Source: Candidatus Altimarinota bacterium (lineage in GTDB: Bacteria > Patescibacteriota > Gracilibacteria > BD1-5 > UBA2023). From it: a stretch of 64,000 nucleotides of DNA. This document shows positions 1 to 9,860 of the stretch, piece by piece. How positions within the stretch are numbered: the stretch's first letter is position 1; each line of letters opens with the position of its first letter. The DNA is taken from NCBI GenBank assembly GCA_014377305.1, contig JACMPW010000008.1, positions 1 to 64,000 of the forward strand. Reading direction: 5' to 3'. The notes under the pieces were generated by a model. It was not told the origin of the DNA, did no database searches, and saw only the letters and a list, made by a program, of their open reading frames with translations. The position numbers and the translations under genes are program-made.

Positions 1-51
1 AATGATATTTTTCTCATCTCAAATCCAAAGTACGGATACATAGATGACTAA
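1..51 (+). CDS. C-terminal end of an upstream gene (partial)
   Basis: The frame from base 1 reads NDIFLISNPKYGYIDD and stops at TAA 49-51. It is called coding because the next frame starts inside it with the GATGACTAA-type stop/start overlap common in compact operons. Too short to identify a family; the rest lies outside the window. Confidence 0.4.
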   Translation, partial: NDIFLISNPKYGYIDD

Positions 52-223
52 AAAAGGAGAGAAAAATCAAACTGATTCTTTCTCTCCTATACAGCTAAAA
101 ACGATCATTCCAGCCACACACTATTTTCTATTAAGCCGAATTCTACGATATCCTCGAGTTGATACTCTCGAATATATGCACCGAGTTCATCGAAAAGATC
201 ATCCAGTAAAAATGGTTCTATAG
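44..223 (+). CDS. Small protein of unknown function, 59 aa
   Basis: ATG at 44 overlaps the end of the preceding frame by 8 bases and the ORF ends at TAG 221-223. The product begins MTKKGEKNQTDSF, has a hydrophobic stretch (PATHYFLLSRILRYP, about residues 26-40) and a basic C-terminus (HRVHRKDHPVKM). No family is recognised. Translational coupling to the previous gene is the main support; it could be spurious. Confidence 0.4.
   Translation: MTKKGEKNQTDSFSPIQLKTIIPATHYFLLSRILRYPRVDTLEYMHRVHRKDHPVKMVL
56..83 (-). other. No additional feature here; region lies inside the small ORF at 44-223
   Basis: This stretch was inspected as a possible minus-strand control region and holds nothing beyond the small plus-strand frame. 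Confidence 0.1.
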
Positions 224-285
224 CTAGTCAGAGAAAGTGAGAGGTAGGTTGCATGAACACAGTATATCAGAAATAGATGAGAATC

Positions 286-322
286 AAAAAAATCTCTCCC
301 AAATTATGGAAGAGATTTTTTG
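286..322 (-). terminator. Hairpin terminator after the H1-like gene
   Basis: AATCTCT (291-297) pairs with AGAGATT (311-317), with extra C:G pairing inside. Read on the minus strand the stem is followed by a T run. It sits 8 bases beyond the stop codon of the minus-strand gene at 330. Confidence 0.7.
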
Positions 323-329
323 GATTCTA

Positions 330-830
330 TTAAGCTACAACAGTTGCTATTGGAGTTATCTTAGTGACAATTTTTTTAGCGACTAGTTTCTTAGCTGGAG
401 CTTTTTTTGCTACTACTGTGGCCTTGGTAGTGAGAGGTTTTGTAGCTGGATTCTTTGTTGGAGTAGCCTTGCGAACTGGAGTCTTTTTAGCGACTGGAGT
501 AGTTGTTACTGCTTTTTGTGGAGTGACTACGATTTTTTTGGTAGCTACTTTTTTGACTGGAGCTTTTTTTGATTTTTCTATTTTTGCTGACTTCTTGCTC
601 GCGATTTTCTTTGATTTTTGCTCAACTTTTTTTGCTTCTTTAGCTTGAGCTTTTGCTACTTTTTTTGCTTCTTTTTCAGCTTTTTTCATCATTTTCTCGT
701 GCTTTTTTTCGAGTTTTTTTGCTTCTTTAGCTTGGACTTTCGCTACTTTTTTTGCGAATTTTTTATCTTCTTTTTGCTTAGTATCAAGATGAGCTTTTGG
801 AGACTTTTTTTCTGTTTCAGAGTGTGACAT
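330..830 (-). CDS. H1-like Lys/Ala-rich DNA-binding protein
   Basis: 166 aa made almost entirely of Lys, Ala, Thr, Val and Pro. The N-terminal half is a charged KEAKKxEKK-type helix likely to form a coiled coil; the C-terminal half is an extended AKKTPVRKATP tail like histone H1 and bacterial Hc1/AlgP-type proteins. Such proteins bind DNA or RNA nonspecifically and compact the chromosome. The start is the first ATG (828-830). The same AKKxPAKK style ends topoisomerase I nearby. Low complexity precludes a firm family assignment. Confidence 0.75.
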   Translation of the reverse strand: MSHSETEKKSPKAHLDTKQKEDKKFAKKVAKVQAKEAKKLEKKHEKMMKKAEKEAKKVAKAQAKEAKKVEQKSKKIASKKSAKIEKSKKAPVKKVATKKIVVTPQKAVTTTPVAKKTPVRKATPTKNPATKPLTTKATVVAKKAPAKKLVAKKIVTKITPIATVVA

Positions 831-855
831 AGATATAGATTAATATATACTCGTC

Positions 856-883
856 ATAGTATGATATTGAACTCAGAAGTCAA
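856..883 (-). promoter_or_regulatory. Putative promoter of the H1-like gene
   Basis: On the minus strand TTGACT (883-878) and TACTAT (861-856) are separated by 16 bases. The predicted transcription start falls about 20 bases before the ATG at 830. Confidence 0.5.
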
Positions 884-900
884 ATCTTTTATGCAATAAA

Positions 901-915
901 TACCCACTAGGGGTA
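901..915. promoter_or_regulatory. Palindrome TACCC-N5-GGGTA
   Basis: TACCCACTAGGGGTA is an inverted repeat of the kind bound by CsoR-type copper regulators, and lies 18 bases upstream of the putative -35 of the H1-like gene. It also lies 15 bases past the stop of the C39-like peptidase gene, so a weak terminator hairpin is an equally good reading. Confidence 0.35.
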
Positions 916-929
916 TATTTTTATATTTT

Positions 930-1901
930 TTATTGTGAAATGATAAGAGATCGATACTGGAGAAGTGACCACTTTCGCATCAATTCATCATACGGATAAA
1001 CATGTCTCCCAGTATAGGTATCCCACACTACGATATGTGTTGGCTTATTTTTGGATCCTACATATCCGAGTAGGATAAATGCATGTTCTCCAGAGAGTCA
1101 TATTATATTCTTGCCAAGAGGGGTCTGCCACTTGAGTATACGTTCTGATGCAGATCGCCAACATCGATTGCGTGCAGGCACTGGGAAAAATCTGAGTAGA
1201 GACTTGCCTCACTTTGCAAAAAATCAATCGTCTGATACTGGATCGCTACACCAATCTCACCAAAGGATGACATGACTCTTGGGATCATCAAGAATCGAAA
1301 GGAGCTCTCATATATGAGCAGTACTATCAAATCATCCAGTATATGATGCCTGATTGATAATACGAGTATGGAGAGAGTAGATCTGACTATATTGTGCAAG
1401 TGGAAACTCATATACTCCATATCCTGTCTGTTTGGTCTGACCACCAGTATAGTATCCAACAAACTCGGTATCTGGATCTCACCAGATACCTCCTGTACTA
1501 TAGGCCTGTGGGAATTGTGGGATACTCGCAAATATATCCCTCTCAGATACTATGACACCCAGTCGATCGAGAACAATCCGGAGTGCCGCTATCTCACATG
1601 AGAGACTATAGTCCTGTATATGGAGTTGATATGAGAGCGAACGATCGATAGTTGGTCTGAGTACCAGAGACTGGAATACAAGACTATACTTGTGGGTGAA
1701 AATATCAATATCATGAAAATATTTAGCCGAAATAAGTCACACATCTACACCTGATTCGGATCTCATATCTGCCAATTGGGATCATCATTGTAATATATTC
1801 ATGAGATCACGAGAGATCTCCATAGGAGCTATTCTCGGGAGAGCAGACACGAGCGAGAGCGGTACGAATACCGTGAATAAAACTATAAAAAAACGAATCA
1901 T
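930..1901 (-). CDS. Secreted C39-like cysteine peptidase
   Basis: 323 aa with a signal peptide (MIRFFIVLFTVFVPLSLVSA). The middle and C-terminal part matches the peptidase C39-like fold: catalytic Cys in LSCEIAALRIVL (about residue 103), the GDPDTEFVG element, His in GEHAFILLGYVG and Asp in HIVVWDTYTG. UGA is read as Gly many times, including in GGIWGDPD. Family members cleave peptides outside the membrane; bacteriocin-leader processing is known for true C39 enzymes but the substrate here is unknown. It lies 14 bases downstream of an ABC half-transporter, so the two may form an export/processing operon. Confidence 0.75.
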
Positions 1902-1915
1902 ATATAAAAATAATA

Positions 1916-3655
1916 TTAGAATCCACTCTGCAACTCCAACATTCTATTGTATATTCCTCACTTTGCAACGAGCTCAGTATGATTGCCTCGCTCGACAACA
2001 GCACCTCACTCCAATACTATGATATCATCTGCCTTTCGGACGGTCTGGAGACGATGCGCCACTATGACGACTGTTCTATTTTTGAACAGAGTATCGAGAG
2101 CCTCAGTGATCGCCTCTTCTGAGAATGAGTCGAGTGCTGAGGTTGGCTCATCGAGCAATATGATACCCGGATCCTTGAGAAAAATCTTGGCAATAGCAAG
2201 TCGCTGCTTCTGTCCACCTGAGAGCCTCACTCCCCTCTCGCCGATCTCTGTATCGAGTCAGTGTTCGAGGTCAAATACAAAATCACAATGAGCGAGTGTG
2301 AGTGCTTTGATGAGTTTTTGTTCTATCTTTTCTTCATCTCATATTGCAATCAGTGCAGATACCAGATTTTCTCTGATCGTCGCATCGAATACTCCTGGAT
2401 CCTGAGTGAGGTATCCTATGTATGGATAGTATGTCCGAAGTGCTGTCTCATCAAGCTGATTCCCGAGTACCGAGATAGATCCTGATTCTGGATGGAGATA
2501 GCCGGCAATCAGCTTCATGAGAGTCGTCTTACCACCTCCACTCGCTCCTACGAGTGCTGTCTTTTGTCCTCTCTTGATCGTGAGAAAAAAGTTATCGAAT
2601 ACCTTTGTATCATTGTATCCATAGGAAATATTATTGATTTCAATATCCTTAGGTTTTTTGAGAAAAGGAGAGCCAGAATCATATCATTTCATCCTCGGTC
2701 AGTTATCAAACACTTCCCAAAGTTTCTCAATATCTGAGAAGTCTTTTGTAAAATTTTTATAGAAATCTGTAGAATTAAATAGGAAACTCTCAAATACAAT
2801 GATCATTGCCATAATTGTAGCAAATTCTGTAATTGTAATATTTCTAGAAAATACACTACTTCAAACTACTAAAAGTACAATGATCCTCAGCGTAAATGCG
2901 AAGAGTCTCACAAGATTAAAAATAAAATACATAGATCGTTGGAGTCTAAAATTGGCCACATCGATAATATTGACAGAATCGCCTATATTCGATAGTTCCT
3001 TATCTACTGTATTATTTTGAAGAATTTCACTTTTAGACATAACCACACGTACCAGTTTTCGGGTCAATTCTCCTTTTTCCATAGTACGAACTTTGCGATC
3101 TTTATGTGCAAATGTATCAACAAATACGATACCCATATAGAGCATAAGTAGTCACCCAAGTAATCCAACTGCTAATACAGCCTGGAAATTAAATATGAGA
3201 TATAAAAGCATTCCTCACGTAACGAGCATCTTCGCACTCTCTTGAAGAAGATGACATAACTGATCTACCCATACTGTCCGACCATCTCTCAATATCGAGA
3301 TCATCTTCCCAGTACCGATACTCTCGAGGTAATTATTATCGAGTTGTACGATGATAGGAATATATCGGTGATAGATCCACCTCTCGAGATCATGAAAAAG
3401 TCATGGCCAATCAGTATTTCTAAGAAACCAGGTTATTATAAAGTACATTACTATCAATACTATTGACGCTATTATATTGAGATTATACTGCTCAATATTA
3501 TTTCATTCCATAGCCTTTAATGCAAATTTCATTATCAATACTGATCCAATCGCATAAATTCAGTACATACTGAATTTGAGAAAAGAGAGAAGTGCGAGCT
3601 TTTTATTATATTTTAGTGGCTCAAAAAATCGTTTTGTTTTTTCTATGAAGTTCAT
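1916..3655 (-). CDS. ABC transporter, membrane plus ATPase half-transporter (MsbA/LmrA type)
   Basis: 579 aa. The first ~320 residues form six predicted membrane helices. The ATPase domain has Walker A ([10 protein letters not shown]), Q-loop ([10 protein letters not shown]), signature LSGGQKQR, Walker B ([12 protein letters not shown]) and switch His (VIVAHRL). The protein would work as a homodimer or heterodimer exporting lipid, peptide or drug. UGA-Gly occurs in both domains and in the C-terminal stretch before TAA 1916-1918. ATG 3653-3655 was chosen as the first Met before the helices. Possible operon partner: the C39-like peptidase downstream. The membrane domain is noticeably AT-richer than the ATPase domain. 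Confidence 0.9.
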
Positions 3656-3732
3656 GCTGATTTTGTTACTTATAGAGTAAAAATGCTACAGCCCAAAAGA
3701 TATTATCTTATAAAACTGTAGAATTTATGAGG

Positions 3733-6297
3733 CTATTTCTTTTTCGCTGGAGCTTTTTTCGCAGCGGGCTTTTTGACTACTGCTTTTTTCGCTGGTTTCT
3801 TTTTTTCTTTGAATGCATCAGGTATCTGTTCTAATATCATGTCTTTAACTTCATCTATCGTGAGTACCTTGATCTCTTCCATTTCGGTGATTTTCTTCGA
3901 TCCTCGCTTGAGATAGACATTCTCCTTACCGAACTTGATGAACGGACCATATCTCCCATTCTCGACCGAGATCTTCTCCTCTGGCCAGTTGTGGATATAG
4001 CGATTGGCCTCTTTGTCGACCTTGGCGGCTATCAGAGTACTCGCCTCACTCTCAGTAAGATTGTCAAAATCGAACCGAGCTGGAACATTGATATAGAGAC
4101 TTTTCCACTTGAGAAATGGACCAAATCTCCCCTTCCCCTTGGTATATCATTCTCCTTCGTAGGTTCCGACGGGTGCATCTTCGACTTTTTTGGCCTCGAT
4201 AAGCTCGACCGCCCGAGCATGATCGACGGACTGTGGATCCTCTGTCCGAGGGATCGAGATGAACGCTTCTCCCCACTTCACATATGGGCCGAATCTACCT
4301 TGTCCGACGATGAGTGTCAGGTCCTCGTAGGATCCGATATCCTTCGGGAAAGAAAAGAGTCAGAGAGCCTGTTCGAGCGTGACATCTTCGATATAGATAC
4401 CGGGTGAGAGATTCGCGTAGCGAGGCTTCTCATCTTCGGCGAGCTCTGATGGTGCACCGATCTGGATGACAGGACCGAACCTACTCATACGAGTGAGTAC
4501 TGTCCGACCAGTGGCAGGGTCAATTCCGAGTATTCGCTCTCCTGAGAACCTCCCCTCAGCACCGAGTGCCTCCTCGATCGACGCATGAAATGGACTATAG
4601 AATTCTCCGAGCATCTTCGTCCACTCCAGTTTGCCATCAGCAATCTGATCGAATTGTGACTCCACCTCAGCAGTGAAGCTATACTGCATAAATCCTGAGA
4701 ACTCCTGTTCGAGATAGTCCACCACGACAAATGCAATATCGGTTGGAGCAAGCTTCTTGGCTTCGATCACCACATATCCTCGGTCCTGGATCGTCTGGAT
4801 CGTCGGAGCATAGGTCGATGGTCGACCGATCCCCTCGCTTTCGAGTTTTTTCACGAGTGATGCCTCCGTATATCGTGGTGGTGGGAGTGAAAACTTCTGA
4901 TTTCCAGCGAAGTTCTCAGACTTCACTTGCTCTCATTTTTTGATAACTGGGAGCTTCTTGGATTCACTTTCTTCGTCCTGTTCGTCATCTGTACCCTCGA
5001 TATAGAGTTTCATAAAACCTGGGAACTTGATCACCTCACCCTTCACGATCCAGTCTTCACTCGGTGCAGATACAGGAGAGAAGTGATAGGTCGTCGTCTC
5101 GATCTGTGCCTCTTGCATCTGTGATGCAACCGTACGCTCCCAGATGAGCCTATAGAGCTTGGCCTCCATAGAGTCGAGTCCGATCCGATCTGGACTCTTC
5201 GCTATCTCTGTCGGGCGGATTGCCTCATGTGCCTCTTGTGCACTCGCCTGTTTTGTTTTATATTTTCGACCATTTGGTATCGAGTATTCTTTCCCATACT
5301 CTTTTTCTATGAAATCCCGAGCGGCACCGATCGCCAGATCCGATAGATTCACTGAGTCAGTTCGCATATAGGTAATATGACCGTTCTGGTAGAGTCGCTG
5401 AGCGATGTCCATCGTCATCTTGACTCCATATCCGAGCTTGCGAGATGCCTCTTGTTGGAGAGTAGATGTCGTGAATGGAGCCCCTGGAGTACGAGTCCTT
5501 GCTTTTACCTCACTTTCATTCAAGACGAATTGTTCATTCTGAGGAAATGTGAAGATCAGATTTCCTTTTTTGTCCTTCTGTGTATTGGCCACAGAGAAAT
5601 CGATCCCATGACTCTGAAAAAATCCCTGAATATCTGCCTCGGTTTTCATCTTGGCTACTTTGCCACCCACCTTGATGAGCTCGATCATCATCGGAGTTGT
5701 TCCTCCGATTTTGGCCATTATTTTCCAGCTCTCCTCAGGAACGAATGCTCGGATTTCTCGCTCTCGTTCAACAAGGATCTTCACCGCGACTGATTGGACT
5801 CGTCCAGCTGAGAGTCCTGGTCGGACCTTTTTCCACAGAACTGGTGAGACCTCATATCCTACGATACGATCCAGTATACGGCGAGACTGTTGAGCATTGA
5901 CGAGATCGAGATAGATCTTGCGAGGCGTCTCGATAGCATGTTCTATAGCAGTCTTGGTGATCTCATGGAACACGATACGGTCCACACTCGTCGGATCGAG
6001 TCCGAGAGCCATACAGAGATGCCATCCGATCGCTTCGCCCTCACGATCCTCATCGGTCGCTATCCAGATTTTATCAGCTTCTTTGGCGAGTTTTTTGAGC
6101 TCAGTGACTCGTTTCTTTTTCTCAGGGGATATCTCATATGCAGGGACGAATCCACCAGCGATATCGATACCCATATTCTTGGCTGGGAGATCTCGTATAT
6201 GCCCGAACGACGCCTCGACTCGATAGTCGGATCCGAGGAATTTTTCGATAGTTTTTCCCTTTGCTGGAGACTCTACGATCACGAGATTTTTTACCAT
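3733..6297 (-). CDS. topA: DNA topoisomerase I
   Basis: 854 aa type IA topoisomerase that relaxes negative supercoils. It has the Toprim start (VIVESPAKGKTIEKFLG), the acidic DEDREGE motif, the catalytic Tyr region GHITYMRTDSVNLS (about residue 310) and then several C-terminal repeats of the form GRFGPYVKWG. No zinc-finger Cys motifs are present. The protein ends in a basic tail rich in KKPAAKKAPAKK, resembling the H1-like protein at 330-830. Three UGA codons fall inside conserved sequence (VIKK-G-E, EQAL-G-L, GE-G-YTKG). The start ATG fits the family N-terminus exactly. Confidence 0.97.
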
Positions 6298-6383
6298 ATA
6301 TTGATGATTAACTTGTCTAGAGAGTAGTGTGAGTCAAGCGAAAGTCAAAAGATTTTCGAAAAAATAGAAAAATAGAAAAAACA

Positions 6384-6521
6384 CTAAAAAAAAAAATACC
6401 TATACAAGATAAGGATGGTGATATTTGTTTCTATGATTGTGGAGCTGATCCTGACCGATCATATCCGACTCTTCGTGTTTTGTTTGACTGAGGCTATAGC
6501 TCTAACCGAGATCGATTATAG
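6384..6521 (+). other. Possible gene relic or small ORF upstream of topA
   Basis: One plus-strand frame is open without a clear start and ends at TAG 6519-6521. It reads DKDGDICFYDCGADPDRSY then PTLRVLFDGGYSSNRDRL, which looks protein-like. No ATG precedes it in frame, so it may be a decayed fragment or chance. The rest of the 246-base gap between topA and the next gene is A/T-rich with no other feature seen. Confidence 0.2.
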
Positions 6522-6543
6522 GAATTTTATATGAGAATGCAAC

Positions 6544-7080
6544 TTATTTTTTGTTCGCTTGATAGATAAAAGCTGGCCAAAAGTTGCGTAACTCAAATGC
6601 AATATGCGTCACGTCGAAATATCGGCGAACATCTCGTAGGTTCTGGAGTGCATACTGATACTGGATAAATCGCCCTCATGTACGTAGTGATACCTCAGTG
6701 GCTCTAAGGATATGATCGACTCATTCTGGTGATATACTTCCAAGAGGGAGAGTTGATATGATAATATCTACAGAGCCAAGAGGGAGTATTTGCCCAATAT
6801 GAGCTGCACTGATCTCATGGATATCACAGTATTGTCCATACTTACGTCTGAGCTCTATGATGCACTTTGCATTGTTCTCGATAACAATGAGTTTTGTATT
6901 TGGAGACTTGTGACGAATGAGATAGTCTGTGACTGGTCCATATCCAGCACCGAGTTCGACTATAGTATTCGCTGATTCTATATCAGCCAGAGATACGACA
7001 CGTGCAACGAGAAAGCGGGATGATCCGAGTCAATATCCGATATCTGACCAAAATTTGCGAGTCCAGAATATGAAATTCAT
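6544..7080 (-). CDS. SAM-dependent methyltransferase (phospholipid N-methyltransferase / KsgA-like fold)
   Basis: 178 aa. IGYGLGSSRFLVARVV followed by the SAM-binding loop IVELGAGYGPVTDYL (about residues 42-56) and IVIENNAKC resembles PmtA-type phospholipid and rRNA adenine dimethyltransferases. The motif IV position reads IISTLPLGS, as in PmtA-like proteins. ATG 7078-7080 is used. The frame remains open upstream in code 25 (YRYYVGTFLYY precedes it), so a TTG or GTG start further upstream is possible. The substrate cannot be decided from sequence. Confidence 0.7.
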
Positions 7081-7228
7081 ATAGTACAAAAAAGTACCCA
7101 CATAGTATCGATACTTTTTAAAATGCAAATATTTCGGGTAATCTCAAGTATAAAATATCTCAAAATACGAGAAGATCCGGGATCATCTGCAAAAAGTATT
7201 TTTGCTGATAAGACCGTATGCAATGATC

Positions 7229-7300
7229 GAGACAGAAAAAAATTTCCGAAGTGAGCTTACATACGAGTAAGTAACCAAGGAAATTTTTTCTAACGAAGAT
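7229..7300 (+). repeat. Dispersed intergenic repeat, copy A
   Basis: Shares the 5' block ACAGAAA-AAATTTCCG-AGTGAGCTTAC and the 3' block AAATTTTTTCTAACGAAGAT with three other loci (13511-13600, 19800-19920, 61861-61988). The ends are imperfect inverted repeats and the short middle can form a small TTAC/GTAA hairpin. It lies between the 3' end of the CsoR-like gene and the 5' end of the methyltransferase gene. Confidence 0.65.
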
Positions 7301-7321
7301 ATTTGATGTATTTCAGAGAGT

Positions 7322-7588
7322 TTATCTCATAATCTTGAGAAATTCTCGTATCTCTTCCATATCCTTATCAGCGATACCTTCACCTTTCGTAGTGGATTTC
7401 TCAATAGAACAGAGTATCTCTTCATTGATAGCCTGTCCAAGAGCAGATCTCACAGCGGAGAGCTGCTGGATGATCTCACGAACTCACTCCTCATCTTCGA
7501 TCATCTGAATGACACCACGGAGCTGTCCTTCGATACGACGGAGTCTGTTTGTTACTCGTTTTTTTTGGTCTAGATCTTTGATTTTCAT
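7322..7588 (-). CDS. CsoR/FrmR (DUF156) family transcriptional regulator lacking metal ligands
   Basis: 88 aa, full length for the family: RVTNRLRRIEGQLRGVIQMIED followed by IIQQLSAVRSALGQAINEEI. Family members are tetrameric DNA-binding proteins that sense Cu(I), Ni or formaldehyde. By alignment from memory, the three copper ligands Cys-His-Cys of CsoR correspond to Val36, Ser61 and Ser65 here; the only Cys is residue 60. Sensing by the usual site therefore looks impossible. A promoter and an imperfect inverted repeat precede it, suggesting autoregulation. Confidence 0.85.
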
Positions 7589-7591
7589 AAC

Positions 7592-7634
7592 ATTATAGAT
7601 TATAGATATATATGGTCAATACTCCCCCACAGTA
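7592..7634 (-). promoter_or_regulatory. Promoter and operator-like repeat of the csoR-like gene
   Basis: Minus strand: TTGACC (7619-7614), 16 bases, TATAAT (7597-7592), with the ATG only 3 bases further. Directly upstream ATACT-N7-AGTAT (about 7618-7634) is an imperfect palindrome around a C-rich core, placed where a regulator could act. Confidence 0.55.
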
Positions 7635-7755
7635 TACGAGTATTTTTGTACTTTGCAAGTTTTTTATGTGAAGTAATTGTGAACGTAAAAAAAACTTCCA
7701 TTTTCCAATACTTTCCATATACTACAAAGCATACACTATCATATTTTCCCTGGTT

Positions 7756-8289
7756 ATGAATACTATAATACTACCACTCATAACGGAGTTCTGGACTGGA
7801 CTCGGTATAGCGATAACGTCTATCATGGTAGATGTTGTATGAGACGATGTCAGTATCCGTGTCGAGACACTTGATAGTGCTATCTTGATTGGTATGCATG
7901 GCAAAAATATCGCCATATTTCAACACCTTCTCTCCCGCATGATTGAGCGAAAAACAGCAAAGTTTGTCCATGTACATCTTGAGATCAATGACTATATGAA
8001 ACTCAAGGATGAAAAACTCATGCAATTCATAGACTCAAAAATACTACTCATACAATCGAAATGAGGATCTATCCGCATACCGAGTCTCACTCCATACGAA
8101 CGTAAGAAGGCTCATAACTATATAGCGGAACTGGCAATCATCTGATTATGAACACAATCAGAAGGTGAATGAATAGAACGAATTCTCGTACTATCATACA
8201 CTGGAGTAATTCTTCCTATATCACAAACCGATCATATCATTCCAACTAAGATGGAACCAATCATCTCCGATGATGGAGTTGGTATCTAA
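7756..8289 (+). CDS. Jag/KhpB-like RNA-binding protein (KH plus R3H domains)
   Basis: 177 aa. A KH domain with the GxxG-type loop in LIGMHGKNIAIFQHLLSRM (about residues 51-69) is followed by an R3H domain: SLTPYERKKAHNYIAEL and TQSEGEGIERILVL (about residues 110-152). Jag/EloR/KhpB proteins bind RNA and help control cell elongation and division in Gram-positives. The usual N-terminal Jag_N domain is absent. UGA-Gly occurs at several places, including SEGEG. Often it neighbours yidC and rnpA; here neither is next to it, but rnpB is 3 kb away. Confidence 0.85.
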
Positions 8290-8309
8290 AATATATTTGT
8301 TCCTACTTT

Positions 8310-9404
8310 ATGAAATCGCTATTTCTCTCATTCATTGCTGTTACTATTATATCTATTGCTTCATGGGGATTTTTGTCATACGGAACCACTCGAGGATATG
8401 TTGAGTATCTGGCGGGATGAGACTATCGTCGTCTCCACCCAGAGCTCATAGCATCACCAGATATCATCAAATTATTCGATATGTGACATACCACTTCCTA
8501 CGCGAGTTGGGCCTGGTTGGGTTTGATCCAGTATGTTGGAGACAACGTTGGGGGCAATCGATTTTTGAGCTTTTCACATAGCATACTCACTCAGATAACC
8601 GATCTCCATCCCTACTTCAATAGACCATATGAGATAGATCTCATATTCGCACCACTCTCGAGTGGAGAAAATACTACTCTACAAGAAAAAGTAGTAAACA
8701 AACAAATAGCGATCAATGCTATCAATCTCGGTAAAAAATGAATCACTCGACTCTGTGACTCACAAAAAATAGAGAAAATCAAAACTCGAGAAATATCAGA
8801 ACGCCTCTGGAATGATGAAACACTAAAAAATCCATGTGCCAGTGGTATGCTCCCCTACTATCTCGCATTCACAACATACCAGATGGGTGAAAATAGAGCA
8901 AAAGCAGCAGAATACTACAAGATAGCGAGTATGAATGATGATGGACCAAAAGCGAGTCGGATCCTCGGTATCCTCGCACTCTCTGGCGAGGGTGACTATA
9001 TGGCGAGTGCACTCAACTTTGCTCTTGTAGGCTCCACGGGATACGATACTGATCCATATAGTTGTAGAGCTATCGCAGAGGATCTGAGCCACGACCTCCT
9101 AGCAAAAAGAAAACCAGACAGTACATGGATCCACTCACTCGAAAAAATAGATCAAGGACTCAAAGACACGAAAAATGAATCCAATCCCATATCTAACTCG
9201 AGTGACAATTGCTATGATATGACAACCCGTAGCATCAAGACTATCTACCTGAGCTATATAGCAGATCTCGCGAAGTGAACGAATGCTAAAAATGGAGCGG
9301 ACCTCATCCGACTCGGAAAAATAGAAAGTATACCAACATTGTCTATCCATAAATGATACAGTGTCAGAGAAAAAAACGGAATCTGGGAATACCAGGCAAA
9401 ATAA
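8310..9404 (+). CDS. Membrane-anchored or exported helical-repeat protein, unknown function
   Basis: 364 aa starting with an uncleaved or cleavable hydrophobic segment (FIAVTIISIASWGFLSYG). The rest is helical; CASGMLPYYLAFTTYQMG and AAEYYKIASMNDDGPKASR resemble TPR/Sel1-type repeats. It contains several Cys (about residues 150, 176, 256, 304). No catalytic motif was recognised. It starts 20 bases after the Jag-like gene and is followed after 13 bases by an IscA-like gene, so an operon is likely. Confidence 0.7.
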
Positions 9405-9417
9405 TCTACCCAATACT

Positions 9418-9786
9418 ATGCTCAAATTTGATCCTATCACTCTCGCCGATTGGCAATCTCGCCATATAGGCTCTATATCTATAGAGTTCATCCCATCTGG
9501 ATGCGAGGGTACGAGTATAGCTATACACGAGAATATGATTCTCCCATGATACGTGACTCTACCAAATAGTAGCGATATTCTCACCTATACATTGCCTGAT
9601 TCCGTACTCACTCTCCGTGAAGCCTATATCACACATACTGGCAAAAAGTGGATTATGAAAAGTGATTCAGTACTTACTAGATGTGGCTGTGGTCGGAGTT
9701 TTGGGATAGCAACTGGAGATAGCAAGATAGATAAAATCAGGCTTCTCAAATCCAAACTCGCGAAGAGTAAGGGGATAATACACTAA
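9418..9786 (+). CDS. IscA/HesB-like iron-sulfur carrier family protein
   Basis: 122 aa. The A-type pattern is visible: a first Cys in FIPSGCEGTSIAI (about residue 29) and the C-terminal CGCGRSFGI (Cys about 89 and 91), matching the SGCSG ... CGCGxSF signature of IscA/ErpA. These proteins carry or transfer Fe-S clusters. A basic tail (KIRLLKSKLAKSKG) is added after the signature. The spacing between first and second Cys is near normal. No other isc/suf gene is nearby. Confidence 0.7.
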
Positions 9787-9800
9787 GGGATTCTGATAAA

Positions 9801-9826
9801 AAAACGCACTCTACAGTGCGTTTTTC
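9801..9826 (+). terminator. Bidirectional terminator
   Basis: CGCACT (9805-9810), loop CTAC, AGTGCG (9815-9820), with A run before and T run after. It separates the plus-strand IscA-like gene from the convergent gene ending at 9861. Confidence 0.85.
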
Positions 9827-9860
9827 AGGATCTCAGTAGAGAATATATGATTTCTAGATA

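Noticed and set aside
1045-1531. Overlapping short ORFs on both strands over the peptidase region
   Set aside because: The C39-like peptidase frame crosses them in full with signal peptide and catalytic motifs; the others are shadows.
4360-6297. topA appearing as two separate genes
   Set aside because: The break is a TGA read as Gly; the halves form one topoisomerase I.
5890-6327. 145-aa plus-strand ORF over the topA 5' end
   Set aside because: It is antisense to the conserved Toprim region of topA.
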